64,000 nt of DNA, from contig NZ_JBBOUK010000001.1 of the NCBI RefSeq assembly GCF_038006045.1, positions 599,001 to 663,000 on the forward strand, in the 5' to 3' direction. Source of the DNA: Exiguobacterium sp. FSL W8-0210. Lineage in GTDB: Bacteria; Bacillota; Bacilli; Exiguobacteriales; Exiguobacteriaceae. Each line of letters opens with the position of its first letter. Within the stretch, counting starts at the first letter, position 1. The notes beneath the pieces were generated by a model that saw only the letters and a program-made list of their open reading frames with translations, was not told where the DNA came from and did no database searches. A program made the translations under genes and the position numbers. Shown piece by piece: positions 54,130 through 62,985 of the stretch.

Positions 54130-54183
54130 CGAAAAAACCTAGAATACATGACCTGATTATGGTCAACGTATTCTAGGTTTTTT
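54130..54183. terminator. Bidirectional terminator
   Basis: AAAAAACCTAGAATAC pairs with GTATTCTAGGTTTTTT, with an inner TGACC/GGTCA stem. It serves genes on both sides. Confidence 0.9.
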
Positions 54184-55969
54184 TCATGAATCTGCTCGAT
54201 ATAGGGAGACATCGTTTTTATCCCGATGTTTCACGCGATACATGGCAAGGTCGGATTGCTTTAAGCATGTTTCAAGATCAGCCTTATGACACGCGGTCAC
54301 ACCGATGCTTGCAGAAACGAATAAGGATTGTCCTTTATAAACGTAAGGACGTCTTAAAAAGTTTAAGAAGGATTTACATTTTCGACGTAAGGACAGTTCA
54401 TCATCGGCGTGTAAGAGGATCGCGAACTCATCTCCACCAAGTCGATACACCTGTTCTAAAGAATTCGTATGCTCGCTCAATCGTTTCGCGACTTCGATCA
54501 ATACGTAATCACCTGCCTCATGACCATACGTATCATTGACTTGCTTAAAACCGTCTAAATCGACTACCGCAAGATAATTCATCTCGAGGAGATGGTTTGA
54601 AAAATCTCGCTCCAACGAACGACGGTTTCCGATACTTGTCAAGGCGTCATGGTAGGCGTGGTATTCGATCCTTTTTTGCCGGAGCTTTCGTTCAGTGACG
54701 TCATGTAAAATCGTGAAACGTCCCATCGAGGTGGCAGCAATCTGAATCGGAATATCAATGATCTCATACTTTCTGTGTTGTTCATCTTCATACTCATCGA
54801 TATCTGTCTCAAGTGTTTCTAATAAGTGACGCATCGTACGAGGTATATGTTCAATCGTCATGTCGGGTAAATGAAACAGACGTTGGGCAGCTAAATTTGC
54901 GTATAGTGCCGTTCCAGATTGATCGAGTCGAATCATCGGGTCAGGATGACCGAGAAAGAGTGGGATGACTTGCTGTTCACTATCTTTAATTTGTTGTTTG
55001 CGATGTTCAATGCGTGAAGCGAGTTGTTCATTCCGTTCGTGTAATTGTGCAACGATCAACCTATGCTGACGAGCAATCAAGATTTGTCGAATGATTAGTA
55101 AAACTAAAATGATGAAGATATCGAGCTTCCCGCCTTCTTGTTCCACCATATAGTGAATGAATAAAGGAACGGCCAGTAGAGGGAGCCAGGAACGGGGAAT
55201 GGCCTTCGTTCGAGTGGTTCCTTCTTCAATATGATCAATATGCCATAAAATAGCTGCACTTTGCGCCAAACGGATCAAGATCGGGAAAAACAATAGATAA
55301 TTTGCTGAGAAGTCCGGGAAATAAACACTTGAGACTTCGTAGATACCGCGAATGAAAATGGATAAGAACAATAAGAATAATGCCATCCTTGATACCCAAT
55401 GAGTTTCTTGAATGAACGTGAAATAGAAGAAGACGAATAAACCGAGTGATGTATTCGTAATGACGATGATGGCATAAGGAACAGTTTGCAGTCCCGGATT
55501 CGTCAATTCATTGAGGACATGAAACGCAACAAGTGCTACGAAAACGACGATGATCGCGGCATCGACGAAAGCGAGCACGTGTTGTCCGAGTGTCCGTTTT
55601 GTGATGATTCGGTAAAAAATCGCGTATAAGAATACGTAATGAGATATTGAAAATAAAATCAGGCTATAAATAGATGGAACTGGAAAGTCTGGATCGAAGA
55701 AATGTAATGTCTCGAACGGAACCGATGCAGGTTAAAACCAGTGATCCTAAAGCGATCAGCCAAAACTTTCGTCTGGGTACGACCAATGTTTGTTCCTTAC
55801 GATAAGCAGTAAGAATAAAGTAAGCAATCAATCCAAGAGAGATATACTGTAGTACTTGTTCAACGATCCGATTAGAGATGGAAGGAGTCCATGTAGCAAG
55901 GATCATTAGAGCAAAAGATATGACGAGCATGGCAGGAAACCAACGAATGAAATAGTTCGATTTAAGCAT
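54184..55969 (-). pseudogene. Membrane GGDEF diguanylate cyclase, frameshifted
   Basis: From the ATG at 55969 (SD GGAGGG) the frame gives about 80 residues of membrane protein, then runs off-frame. The rest (to 54184) lies in another frame with more helices, a PAS-like region and a GGDEF domain (RLGGDEFAILL, intact). Removing one A from the TTTTAA context at about 55731-55734 restores VLPASVPFETLHFFDP and a ~594-residue protein. The cyclase would make c-di-GMP. The lesion is a +1 frameshift in a short run. Confidence 0.85.
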
Positions 55970-55986
55970 GGACTCCCTCCTAACGT

Positions 55987-57819
55987 TTAATTTGAGTAGC
56001 GAACAAAAAATTGTTTTTTTTCGGTCTTCTTAATATGGTACATGGCTTCATCTGCTCGAATCAATAATTGTTCAGAGCTTTTACCATCTTCAGGTATAAG
56101 GAAATTCCGATTGATGGTGTGACTTGAAGCGTATGTGTCTGGATGTAGAACGGATGATTTAGAACTTCGAGAACGTGTTCGGCAAACTGGCGTGTTTCCG
56201 AAGCAGATGCCTGAATGAAGATCAAGAACTCATCTCCTCCAAGACGTGCAACGAGATCAGTTGACGTCGTCATCGATTGAAGGCGGCTCGCCGTCTCTTG
56301 TAACACGAGGTCACCAACATCATGCCCATAAGTGTCATTGATTTGTTTGAAACCGTCTAAATCAATGAATAGTAAGGAGCCGTATTCTAACGTCGGCAGA
56401 GTCAGATAAAGTTGTTCCTCGAAGTAACGCCGGTTTGGCAAATGCGTGAGCGAATCATGGTACCCCATACGTTCTAGCCATACTTCCTGTTGATAATCTT
56501 CCGTGATATCCGCCAAGATGACGAAATAGCGTTGTTGATCCGGGATATCGATGATTGTCGTATTCAAAAAGATTTCCGGATGTTCCTCCGTGGTCGGTAC
56601 ATGTAGCAAGTGAGAGGGATAAATCAGCTGCGCTTGTTGAAGCAATGGAATGAGTCGATCGAGTTGTAGCCGTTGGCTCGGTCCGAGCGGTAAATCGCTC
56701 CATCCAGCTTCGACAGCAGCTGGATTGACAGATCGAATCTGATACGTAGCATCGATTTCAAGAACAATTTCTGGATAAGATAGAAAAAGCGATGTTAGTT
56801 CCTTTTCCCTTAACTGTAAGAGTGCTGTCTTTTGATGGACAATGTCTTCTAGATTCGTTTGCAGTGCTGTTGTTTCCTGTAATAACCGCAGATTTTCCTG
56901 ATATGAAAAGCTGTCGTGTTAAAAATAATAAAAACGTAATGCCGACGGAAAGTGAGAAGAAGGTTTGGGAGACAGGGAAGAATGTAATATAGAGAATCAG
57001 TACAGATAATAAGATGTACGACATCAAGGAACGCGTAAGTGTTTCGACCCGAATAAGAGTTGCTTGTTGTTCATGACTGATGGGAAGAGCGCGAGTATTC
57101 ATGAAGGCAAGGATGAAGAGTCCGCTGAGTGGGTATAGCGGAAGCAATAAACCAGCTATTCGCGGTTCACCGTTTAATAACAACGTATAAAAAATAAAGT
57201 TCGTCATACCGAGCACGAACGTTCCGAGTACTAGGAAGAGGAACCCTAATCTCGATACGTTTCGCTTTAGTCCAGAAGCATAAAGTAAGAAAAAGAACAG
57301 CGTTAACAGAATCGTCAAGAAGGCATAGAAGGTCCAACTGATTTGCTCGAGTACCGTTCTAGTATAAGAGGGGACAAAGCGGAAAATAGCGATGTATCCA
57401 GCAATCATTGATACAGTGAACAATGTTAAAGAATCAAGAATCAATAATTTTTGTTTTTGAAACAAAGTCAAATCCAACTGCCGAAATAAGAAGATGACCA
57501 TCATCGTTAAATGAACCGTATAAGGCAGATCTAATAAGACGTTCAGGTTAACAGCGTTCCATTGAAAAAGACGACCAATCATATTGAGGAAATCGCCTAG
57601 AAAATACGAGAAAAAGGCGATCGATAACCATTTATATGGAATGGAAGATTGTTTGAAAGCCTTCGATTGACTAAGTAGGAAGATGACGAAAGAACCGACT
57701 AGACTAATGATCGCTGAAAGTTGTAACGAGCGATCTTGTGGCAATAGCCATAGCAGGGTGTACGTAACAACTAAGTAGAATGCGACGGTAGGGTAGATGT
57801 TATGAACGATCCGTTTCAC
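55987..57819 (-). pseudogene. Second membrane GGDEF protein, two frameshifts
   Basis: The start is GTG at 57819 after AAAGGAGG. About eight helices end near LTRQLF, and then the frame is lost. A +1 base at about 56903 separates them from a coiled coil (YQENLRLLQETTALQTNLED), PAS and GGDEF (ARLGGDEFLIF). A missing base at about 56095 cuts off the last part of the domain (SLY, then PEDGKSSEQLL). With both corrected, the frame ends at 55987. It lies 17 bases before the next cyclase gene in the same operon. Confidence 0.85.
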
Positions 57820-57944
57820 CGGAACTCCTCCTTTCGTAAGCCTTCCATGAAAATGAAATATGCTATAACATTACCCGATATCTAGTTTGAATTCACATTT
57901 ATTTTCAGATTTAAAATGAAAATAAGAGGCAATTCCCATTTCAT

Positions 57945-57983
57945 GAAAAAAGCAGGGTTCTTCTTTAAGGAAGAACTCCGCTT
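57945..57983 (-). terminator. Terminator of the plsC-ABC-F operon
   Basis: On the minus strand AAGCgGaGTTCTTC pairs with GAAGAACcCtGCTT, followed by six T. Confidence 0.8.
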
Positions 57984-57990
57984 ATCGAAA

Positions 57991-59892
57991 TTATTGATTA
58001 GATTGACGATAGTTTTCAAATGCCTCGATTTTTTCAGAAAGGTACGTCCAATACTCCATCCGTTCATCAAGCATCGCTTTCGTTTTTTCAATGGCTTGAT
58101 ACAGTTCATTGACTTTACCGAGATCGCTTCCTGCCGAAGCAAGTTCGGCTTCTAATTGCTCCAGTTCTGCCTCACTTTCTTCGATTTGTTGTTCAATGAT
58201 TGCCCAATCTTGTTGTTCCTGATAACTTAGTTTCTTTGGCGTCTCTATCTTTGGTGCTGTAGCAACCTCAACCGTCTTTTCAACAACGATTGAGGGAACG
58301 GGTGCTGTCATTTGCTCAAGATAGTCTGTATATTGTCCATAATAAAAGACGACATTCCCGTCTTCAAATGCAATCAAGCGATTGACGACCCGGTCGAGGA
58401 AGTAGCGATCGTGGCTGACCGTGATGACGGTGCCTGGGAATGATTCTAAATAATCTTCGAGTACGGATAACGTCTCAGTATCCAAGTCGTTCGTCGGCTC
58501 ATCAAGGAAGAGGACGTTCGGTTCTTCCATCAAAATCGTCAACAATTTCAGACGTCGTTTTTCGCCGCCGGAAAGCTTACCGATTTGTTTATATTGGGCT
58601 TCCGGTTTAAAGAGAAACTGTTCGAGCATCTGACTTGCCGTGATCTCCTCGCCAGCGAGTGTCGTGATGACTTTTGCGATTCGTTCGACCTCATCGATGA
58701 CACGGCGTTCGGGATGCGTGAATTCGGCAAATTGCCCATAAAAGCCGATCTTCACCGTTTCGCCGTGAATGATTTCACCGGTTGTTGGTTCTAAGCGTTG
58801 CGCAAGAATTGAAAGAAGTGTTGATTTTCCACTCCCGTTTCGTCCTACGATGCCATACCGTTCTTTCCGTCCAATCAGAGCGTTAAACGATTCAAAAAGG
58901 GTCCGTTCACCAAATCGATGCGAGACATCATGCGCTTCGATGACTTTTTTACCAAGACGGGTCGAACCGACCTGTACTTCGAGTGTTGATTCTTCTTCCT
59001 CGTACGAGAGGTCTTGTAAAGCATCCACGCGCTGGATTCGCGCTTTTTGTTTCGTCGTCCGCGCCTTTGCTCCGCGACGCAACCAGGCGAGTTCGCGACG
59101 GAGGATGTTTTGACGTTTTTCTTCCATAGAAGCCGTCCGTTCACGGCGTTCGGCACGTTTCTCAAGAAACGATTCATAGTTTCCGACATAGAAATAAGCC
59201 GTACCGTTCGCGATCTCCATCATATGATTCGTCACACGATTCAAGAAATAGCGATCGTGGGTAATCAGTAGAATCGCACCACGGTATTCCTTGATTTGAG
59301 TCTCAAGCCAACTGATCGTCTCAGCATCGAGTTCGTTCGTCGGCTCATCGAGCAGGAGAAGATCGGCTTCATCAAGTAAAGCTTCAGCGAGTCCGACACG
59401 CTTGCGTTGTCCTCCGGAAAGAGAGCCGATCAACGCGTTCAAGTCGAGGATGCCGAGTTTGTTTAAAATCATCTTTAAGCGTGATTCCGTGTCCCAAGCT
59501 TGCGCAGCATCGACTTCTGTCTGAGCTGTAATGAAGCGATTGAGTAGTGTTTTACTCGTCGGATCTTGTTCAAGTGCTAGACGCGCTGTTTCATAGTGAT
59601 GTAACGCATTAATCGTTGGTGTATCACCAGACAACAATACTTCCATGACCGTTTGGTCTTCCGGATAATCGGTCGTTTGCGATAGCAAGCGGATCCGATA
59701 ATCATTCGGGTGATGCATCGTACCAGCGTCTGCCGTCTCTTTACCTGCCAAGATATGCAGGAGTGTCGACTTACCGGTACCATTGACGCCGATGATGCCA
59801 ATCCGGTCGCCAGGTGAGACGGAGAATGTCACATCTTCGAAGACGATTTTATCGGCGAATTCTTTTTTGAGATTTTCTGCTTTCATTAACAT
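57991..59892 (-). CDS. ABC-F ATPase, Uup/YfmR-like
   Basis: This 633-residue protein has two ABC domains with GVNGTGKST, LSGGQRKRVGLAEALL, LLLDEPTNELD and GRNGSGKST, LSGGEKRRLKLL, LFLDEPTNDLD. The C-terminal coiled coil (EQQIEESEAELEQLEAELA) is typical of Uup/YfmR, housekeeping ABC-Fs linked to ribosome rescue at stalled sequences. The ATG at 59892 uses GAAGGTG in the end of plsC. It is distinct from the other ABC-F at 46.5 kb. Confidence 0.9.
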   Translation of the reverse strand: MLMKAENLKKEFADKIVFEDVTFSVSPGDRIGIIGVNGTGKSTLLHILAGKETADAGTMHHPNDYRIRLLSQTTDYPEDQTVMEVLLSGDTPTINALHHYETARLALEQDPTSKTLLNRFITAQTEVDAAQAWDTESRLKMILNKLGILDLNALIGSLSGGQRKRVGLAEALLDEADLLLLDEPTNELDAETISWLETQIKEYRGAILLITHDRYFLNRVTNHMMEIANGTAYFYVGNYESFLEKRAERRERTASMEEKRQNILRRELAWLRRGAKARTTKQKARIQRVDALQDLSYEEEESTLEVQVGSTRLGKKVIEAHDVSHRFGERTLFESFNALIGRKERYGIVGRNGSGKSTLLSILAQRLEPTTGEIIHGETVKIGFYGQFAEFTHPERRVIDEVERIAKVITTLAGEEITASQMLEQFLFKPEAQYKQIGKLSGGEKRRLKLLTILMEEPNVLFLDEPTNDLDTETLSVLEDYLESFPGTVITVSHDRYFLDRVVNRLIAFEDGNVVFYYGQYTDYLEQMTAPVPSIVVEKTVEVATAPKIETPKKLSYQEQQDWAIIEQQIEESEAELEQLEAELASAGSDLGKVNELYQAIEKTKAMLDERMEYWTYLSEKIEAFENYRQSNQ

Positions 59893-59893
59893 A

Positions 59894-60592
59894 TTAGACA
59901 CCTTCTACAATCTGTTTGATTTGCTGTTCGACTGTTTGGACGAGTTCTTTCTGTGTCATCGTACTCGGATCAATCGACGGTAAGATCGTGACGTCGACCG
60001 TGGCAGGACGAATCTTACCCGTCTCCTCCATGACACGATAACTTCCTGAAATTGCGACGGGTACGACGCGAGCGCCACTTGAGGTCGCGAGTGTGAAGCT
60101 TCCCGCTTTGAACTCCGCCATTGGACCGCCTTTGGAGCGTGTTCCTTCCGGGAAGATGATCATCGATTGTCCGTCCTTGATCGTCTCGACACCAGAACGA
60201 ATCGCTTTCAGCGATTGGCGTCGATCTTTTCGATCGATCATGACACATCCCATCAGATTCATCCAAACATTGACGATTGGGATTTTATTCACTTCGATTT
60301 TTGAGATGAATGCTTTCGGTTTATCGATTGTTCCAAGTAGAATCGGAACATCGAAGTTCCCTTGGTGATTCGAGATGAAAACGACAGGTTCGTTTGCTGG
60401 GATGTGTTCACGACCTGTTACGTTGACACGAACACCAGCGAGTCGGAGAAGAGAGTTTGCCCAGGCGCTTGCTACACGCTGGACGAACGCATAGCGCGCG
60501 AGATGCGTTCGACGTTTTGCACTAGGTAAAAACGGTAAGGTACAGGGTAAGACAAGTCCAAAATAAATGAACCATATGACAGTACGTATCAT
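59894..60592 (-). CDS. plsC: 1-acyl-sn-glycerol-3-phosphate acyltransferase
   Basis: PlsC acylates lysophosphatidic acid to phosphatidic acid. The 232-residue protein has one or two N-terminal helices, the catalytic NHQGNFD (HX4D) and the FPEGTRSKGG motif. The start at 60592 is chosen from the FIMIRTVIWF context. AGGAG lies about 13 bases ahead, which is long, so an earlier non-ATG start is possible. It lies 1 base before the ABC-F start. Confidence 0.9.
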   Translation of the reverse strand: MIRTVIWFIYFGLVLPCTLPFLPSAKRRTHLARYAFVQRVASAWANSLLRLAGVRVNVTGREHIPANEPVVFISNHQGNFDVPILLGTIDKPKAFISKIEVNKIPIVNVWMNLMGCVMIDRKDRRQSLKAIRSGVETIKDGQSMIIFPEGTRSKGGPMAEFKAGSFTLATSSGARVVPVAISGSYRVMEETGKIRPATVDVTILPSIDPSTMTQKELVQTVEQQIKQIVEGV

Positions 60593-60635
60593 GATGAAGT
60601 GACAGCTCCTTTTTTCATTACTGATGTTATTGTAC

Positions 60636-60667
60636 AAAAAAAGACCGGGCGTCGCACCCGGTCTGCG
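60636..60667 (-). terminator. Terminator after the 85-residue protein gene
   Basis: AGACCGGG pairs with CCCGGTCT, followed by a T run on the minus strand. Confidence 0.88.
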
Positions 60668-60670
60668 TGA

Positions 60671-60928
60671 TTATTCCCAGTAACGAGGTTCAGATTCCTC
60701 TTCGCTTTCTCCTAGTTCAAAGGTGAGGCGACGTGTCGTTGGATCAACAGAGAACGTAGCATTTGTATTGTCGATCTGTTTGATTTCCATCGTTTCCTCA
60801 TCCAAAATGAGAGTCAAGCGGACCTTATCTTCGTGATCTACGAGCAGTACGCCATCTTCCTTCAACCATAAATCGATGACAGGGGAGTAGCGAAGTGTCC
60901 AACCGTTTGATAAAGGGATTTCGTTCAT
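60671..60928 (-). CDS. 85-residue hypothetical protein
   Basis: This unrecognised small protein is acidic and probably beta-rich (LVDHEDKVRLTLILDEETMEIKQID). It has no signal or membrane helix. CTAGGAGGA lies about 11 bases before the ATG. It is a short gene of its own with a terminator after it. Function unknown. Confidence 0.55.
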   Translation of the reverse strand: MNEIPLSNGWTLRYSPVIDLWLKEDGVLLVDHEDKVRLTLILDEETMEIKQIDNTNATFSVDPTTRRLTFELGESEEESEPRYWE

Positions 60929-60966
60929 AATGAATCTGTTCCTCCTAGATGATGAAATCGTGTTCT

Positions 60967-61272
60967 TTATTTATCATGCTGGTCTGTCGCGGAGAATGCA
61001 AGTGGTGTGCTGGAATCTTGTTGAGGATAAGAGACTTGATAAGAAAGTTCACGCTTTTTCATCCGTTCGTACTGTTTTTTGACACGACGGTGTCGGATGT
61101 ATTCAATGTAAGTCAGATAGGACGTACGTATCAGCTGGCGGATTGATGATAGTGACAGACAAATCGCTAGCGTAAAGACGAACACACCGATCGAACTCGT
61201 ATAATAACCGGTAACAAAACTTAAATATGTAGTGATGAGACCCGCAATCGTCGTGAATAAGTAGAAGAGCAC
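60967..61272 (-). CDS. Small membrane protein, 101 residues
   Basis: This protein has two hydrophobic helices (about 2-22 and 26-46) and a basic cytoplasmic tail (EYIRHRRVKKQYERMKKRE). The GTG start at 61272 follows GAGGAGGA. I do not recognise the family. Confidence 0.55.
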   Translation of the reverse strand: MLFYLFTTIAGLITTYLSFVTGYYTSSIGVFVFTLAICLSLSSIRQLIRTSYLTYIEYIRHRRVKKQYERMKKRELSYQVSYPQQDSSTPLAFSATDQHDK

Positions 61273-61367
61273 GTCCGTTTCCTCCTCGAAATTAAAATAA
61301 TGGTATGTCCATTACAATTCGAGGTAAGCCGTGATTTTCCTTTATCGTCCTGTAAATGTCCGGAAAA

Positions 61368-61400
61368 AATAAAAAATCCACACGGAAGGTGTAGATTTTA
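61368..61400 (-). terminator. Terminator of the 55-residue peptide gene
   Basis: On the minus strand ATCTACAC pairs with GTGTGGAT around CTTCC, followed by a run of T. Confidence 0.8.
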
Positions 61401-61565
61401 AGGGCGGTCGATTTGCTGAAGCGCTGGTGTCTTCGGTGTCATATCCGTACTGTTCGATCCTTCTGCGAAGACGATTCCAATCGTAGCAAGGAACGCAAAA
61501 AATGCAAAAACCAATGTTTTCGTGAAGCGTCGTGCGAACGAACGCGATTGAATGTTATGAAACAT
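61398..61565 (-). CDS. 55-residue single-helix peptide
   Basis: The ORF gives 55 residues: a basic N-terminus (MFHNIQSRSFARRF), a hydrophobic helix (about 16-34, TLVFAFFAFLATIGIVFA), and a polar end rich in Thr/Pro/Gln. It could be a small membrane or secreted protein with the cut near VFAEG. GGGGGAT precedes the ATG, and a terminator overlaps the stop. Unrecognised. Confidence 0.55.
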   Translation of the reverse strand: MFHNIQSRSFARRFTKTLVFAFFAFLATIGIVFAEGSNSTDMTPKTPALQQIDRP

Positions 61566-61798
61566 TTTTATCCCCCATATTTACCTAAACTAAACCTTCT
61601 TTTTCCTGTTATTTAATCATATATCTTTTTTTCAAAAAAATCACGCAAATGTGTTCTGTTCACAAATATGTCACAACTGTCACCATTGTGTCGATATCAG
61701 AGATGAATGGAAAAAGAGTATAGTATGGTAGGGAAAGAACAGCAGAACGATTCACAAGGACTGGAATCGATTCAAATACAGAGAGGAGATGACCCGAA

Positions 61799-62653
61799 AT
61801 GGGATTACGCGCAGGACAGGTTGTCACATTAAAAGTAGAACGCGAAGCAGAGTTCGGAGTGTTTCTGACAGATGGAAATGAAGACGTGTTGTTGCATAAC
61901 AATGAACAAACACGGAAAGTAGCCCTCGATGAAGAGGTAGAAGTCTTCTTGTATCAAGATAATGAAGGGCGTCTAGCATCATCGATGACGATTCCAGAAG
62001 CTTCATTTGAAGACTATGTCAAGACGACGATTAATGGAACACGCTATAACACAGGAGTGTTCGCGAACATCGGTATTCAAAAAGACGTTCTCGTCTCACT
62101 CGACGATTTGCCGCAGCGCCGGATGTTCTGGCCAGAAGAAGGCGATCAACTCTTCATTCGTCTGAAACATGATCAGAAGCTTCGGTTACTCGGAGACCCT
62201 GCACCTTATGCATACTTCAACTTACGTGCGAAGCCAGCTCCAGAGGAGTGGAACAACATGGACGTCGAAGGTCTCGTCTTCTCACAACGTGAACCAGGCG
62301 TTAACGTCTGGGTCAACGATCAATCGATCGGATTCTTGCATGAACGTGAGATGGAACGCTGGCCGCGTCTTGGAGAAGTCTTGAAATTACGAGTGACAAA
62401 TGTAAAACCAGATGGTACAGTATTACTTTCAGCACGACCACGTGCCTTTGAAGCCATTGATACAGACGCGGAGTTGATTCTGAACCATCTACTTGAACAT
62501 GATGGTCAGATGCCGTATGGTGATAAGACAGCTCCCGAGACGATCGATGAAGTATTCGGTCTCAGCAAGGCAGCATTCAAACGAGCGCTCGGTCGCCTGT
62601 TGAAAGATAAAAAAATAGAAAAAAATGAAACGGGTATTCGGTTGACGAAATAA
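61799..62653 (+). CDS. cvfB: S1-domain RNA-binding regulator, CvfB family
   Basis: This 284-residue protein has S1-like OB-folds at residues 5-65, about 70-135 and about 145-215 (the last with VEGLVFSQREPGVNVWVND), and a winged helix at the end (ETIDEVFGLSKAAFKRALGRLLKDKKI). It matches the CvfB/YitL family, RNA-binding regulators involved in virulence-gene control in S. aureus. The start follows AGAGAGGAG. Confidence 0.85.
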   Translation: MGLRAGQVVTLKVEREAEFGVFLTDGNEDVLLHNNEQTRKVALDEEVEVFLYQDNEGRLASSMTIPEASFEDYVKTTINGTRYNTGVFANIGIQKDVLVSLDDLPQRRMFWPEEGDQLFIRLKHDQKLRLLGDPAPYAYFNLRAKPAPEEWNNMDVEGLVFSQREPGVNVWVNDQSIGFLHEREMERWPRLGEVLKLRVTNVKPDGTVLLSARPRAFEAIDTDAELILNHLLEHDGQMPYGDKTAPETIDEVFGLSKAAFKRALGRLLKDKKIEKNETGIRLTK

Positions 62654-62695
62654 TCGGACCGAGTAAGCCTGCGTTTCGAATAGATAGTAAGGAAT

Positions 62696-62870
62696 TCATC
62701 ATTTTGGTGGTTGCGGCTGGTTTGATTACCGGCGACCATTTACTGAATATACCCCATCACTAGTGGGGGCACGCGATGACGTACATCGCACGGTCCGGGC
62801 ACTTCGCCTTTCCCTCGCCCTTATGGCAACGATTATGATGGTGACTTCCCTAAACATTATTATAAGAGAA
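62696..62870 (+). ncRNA. Candidate structured RNA between cvfB and cshA
   Basis: No ORF is supported here, but a chain of hairpins is seen: TGGT..GCTGG/CCGGC..ACCA (62708-62738), CCCCA/TGGGG (62752-62768), GCGATG/CATCGC (62773-62789) and GGGC/GCCC (62797-62820). The region is GC-richer than usual spacers. I do not match it to a known family. It may be part of the leader, an independent RNA, or nothing. Confidence 0.35.
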
Positions 62871-62898
62871 ACCACTCTATCTTTATGTGATAGATTCT

Positions 62899-62906
62899 GT
62901 TATAAT
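62899..62906 (+). promoter_or_regulatory. Extended -10 promoter of cshA
   Basis: TGTTATAAT forms an extended -10 with TATAAT at 62901-62906. No good -35 is seen. The transcript would have a ~75-base leader. Confidence 0.55.
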
Positions 62907-62934
62907 AGGTAGTCGATTGTATTCGTTACGGTAG

Positions 62935-62959
62935 CGTCTGTTTAGTGGCAGACGTTTTT
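62935..62959 (+). terminator. Terminator-like hairpin in the cshA leader
   Basis: CGTCTG (62935-62940) pairs with CAGACG (62949-62954), followed by five T, just ahead of the ribosome site. It may be an attenuator or a cold-sensitive element. Confidence 0.5.
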
Positions 62960-62985
62960 CATATGACAAAGGAGAGTATTTAGCA

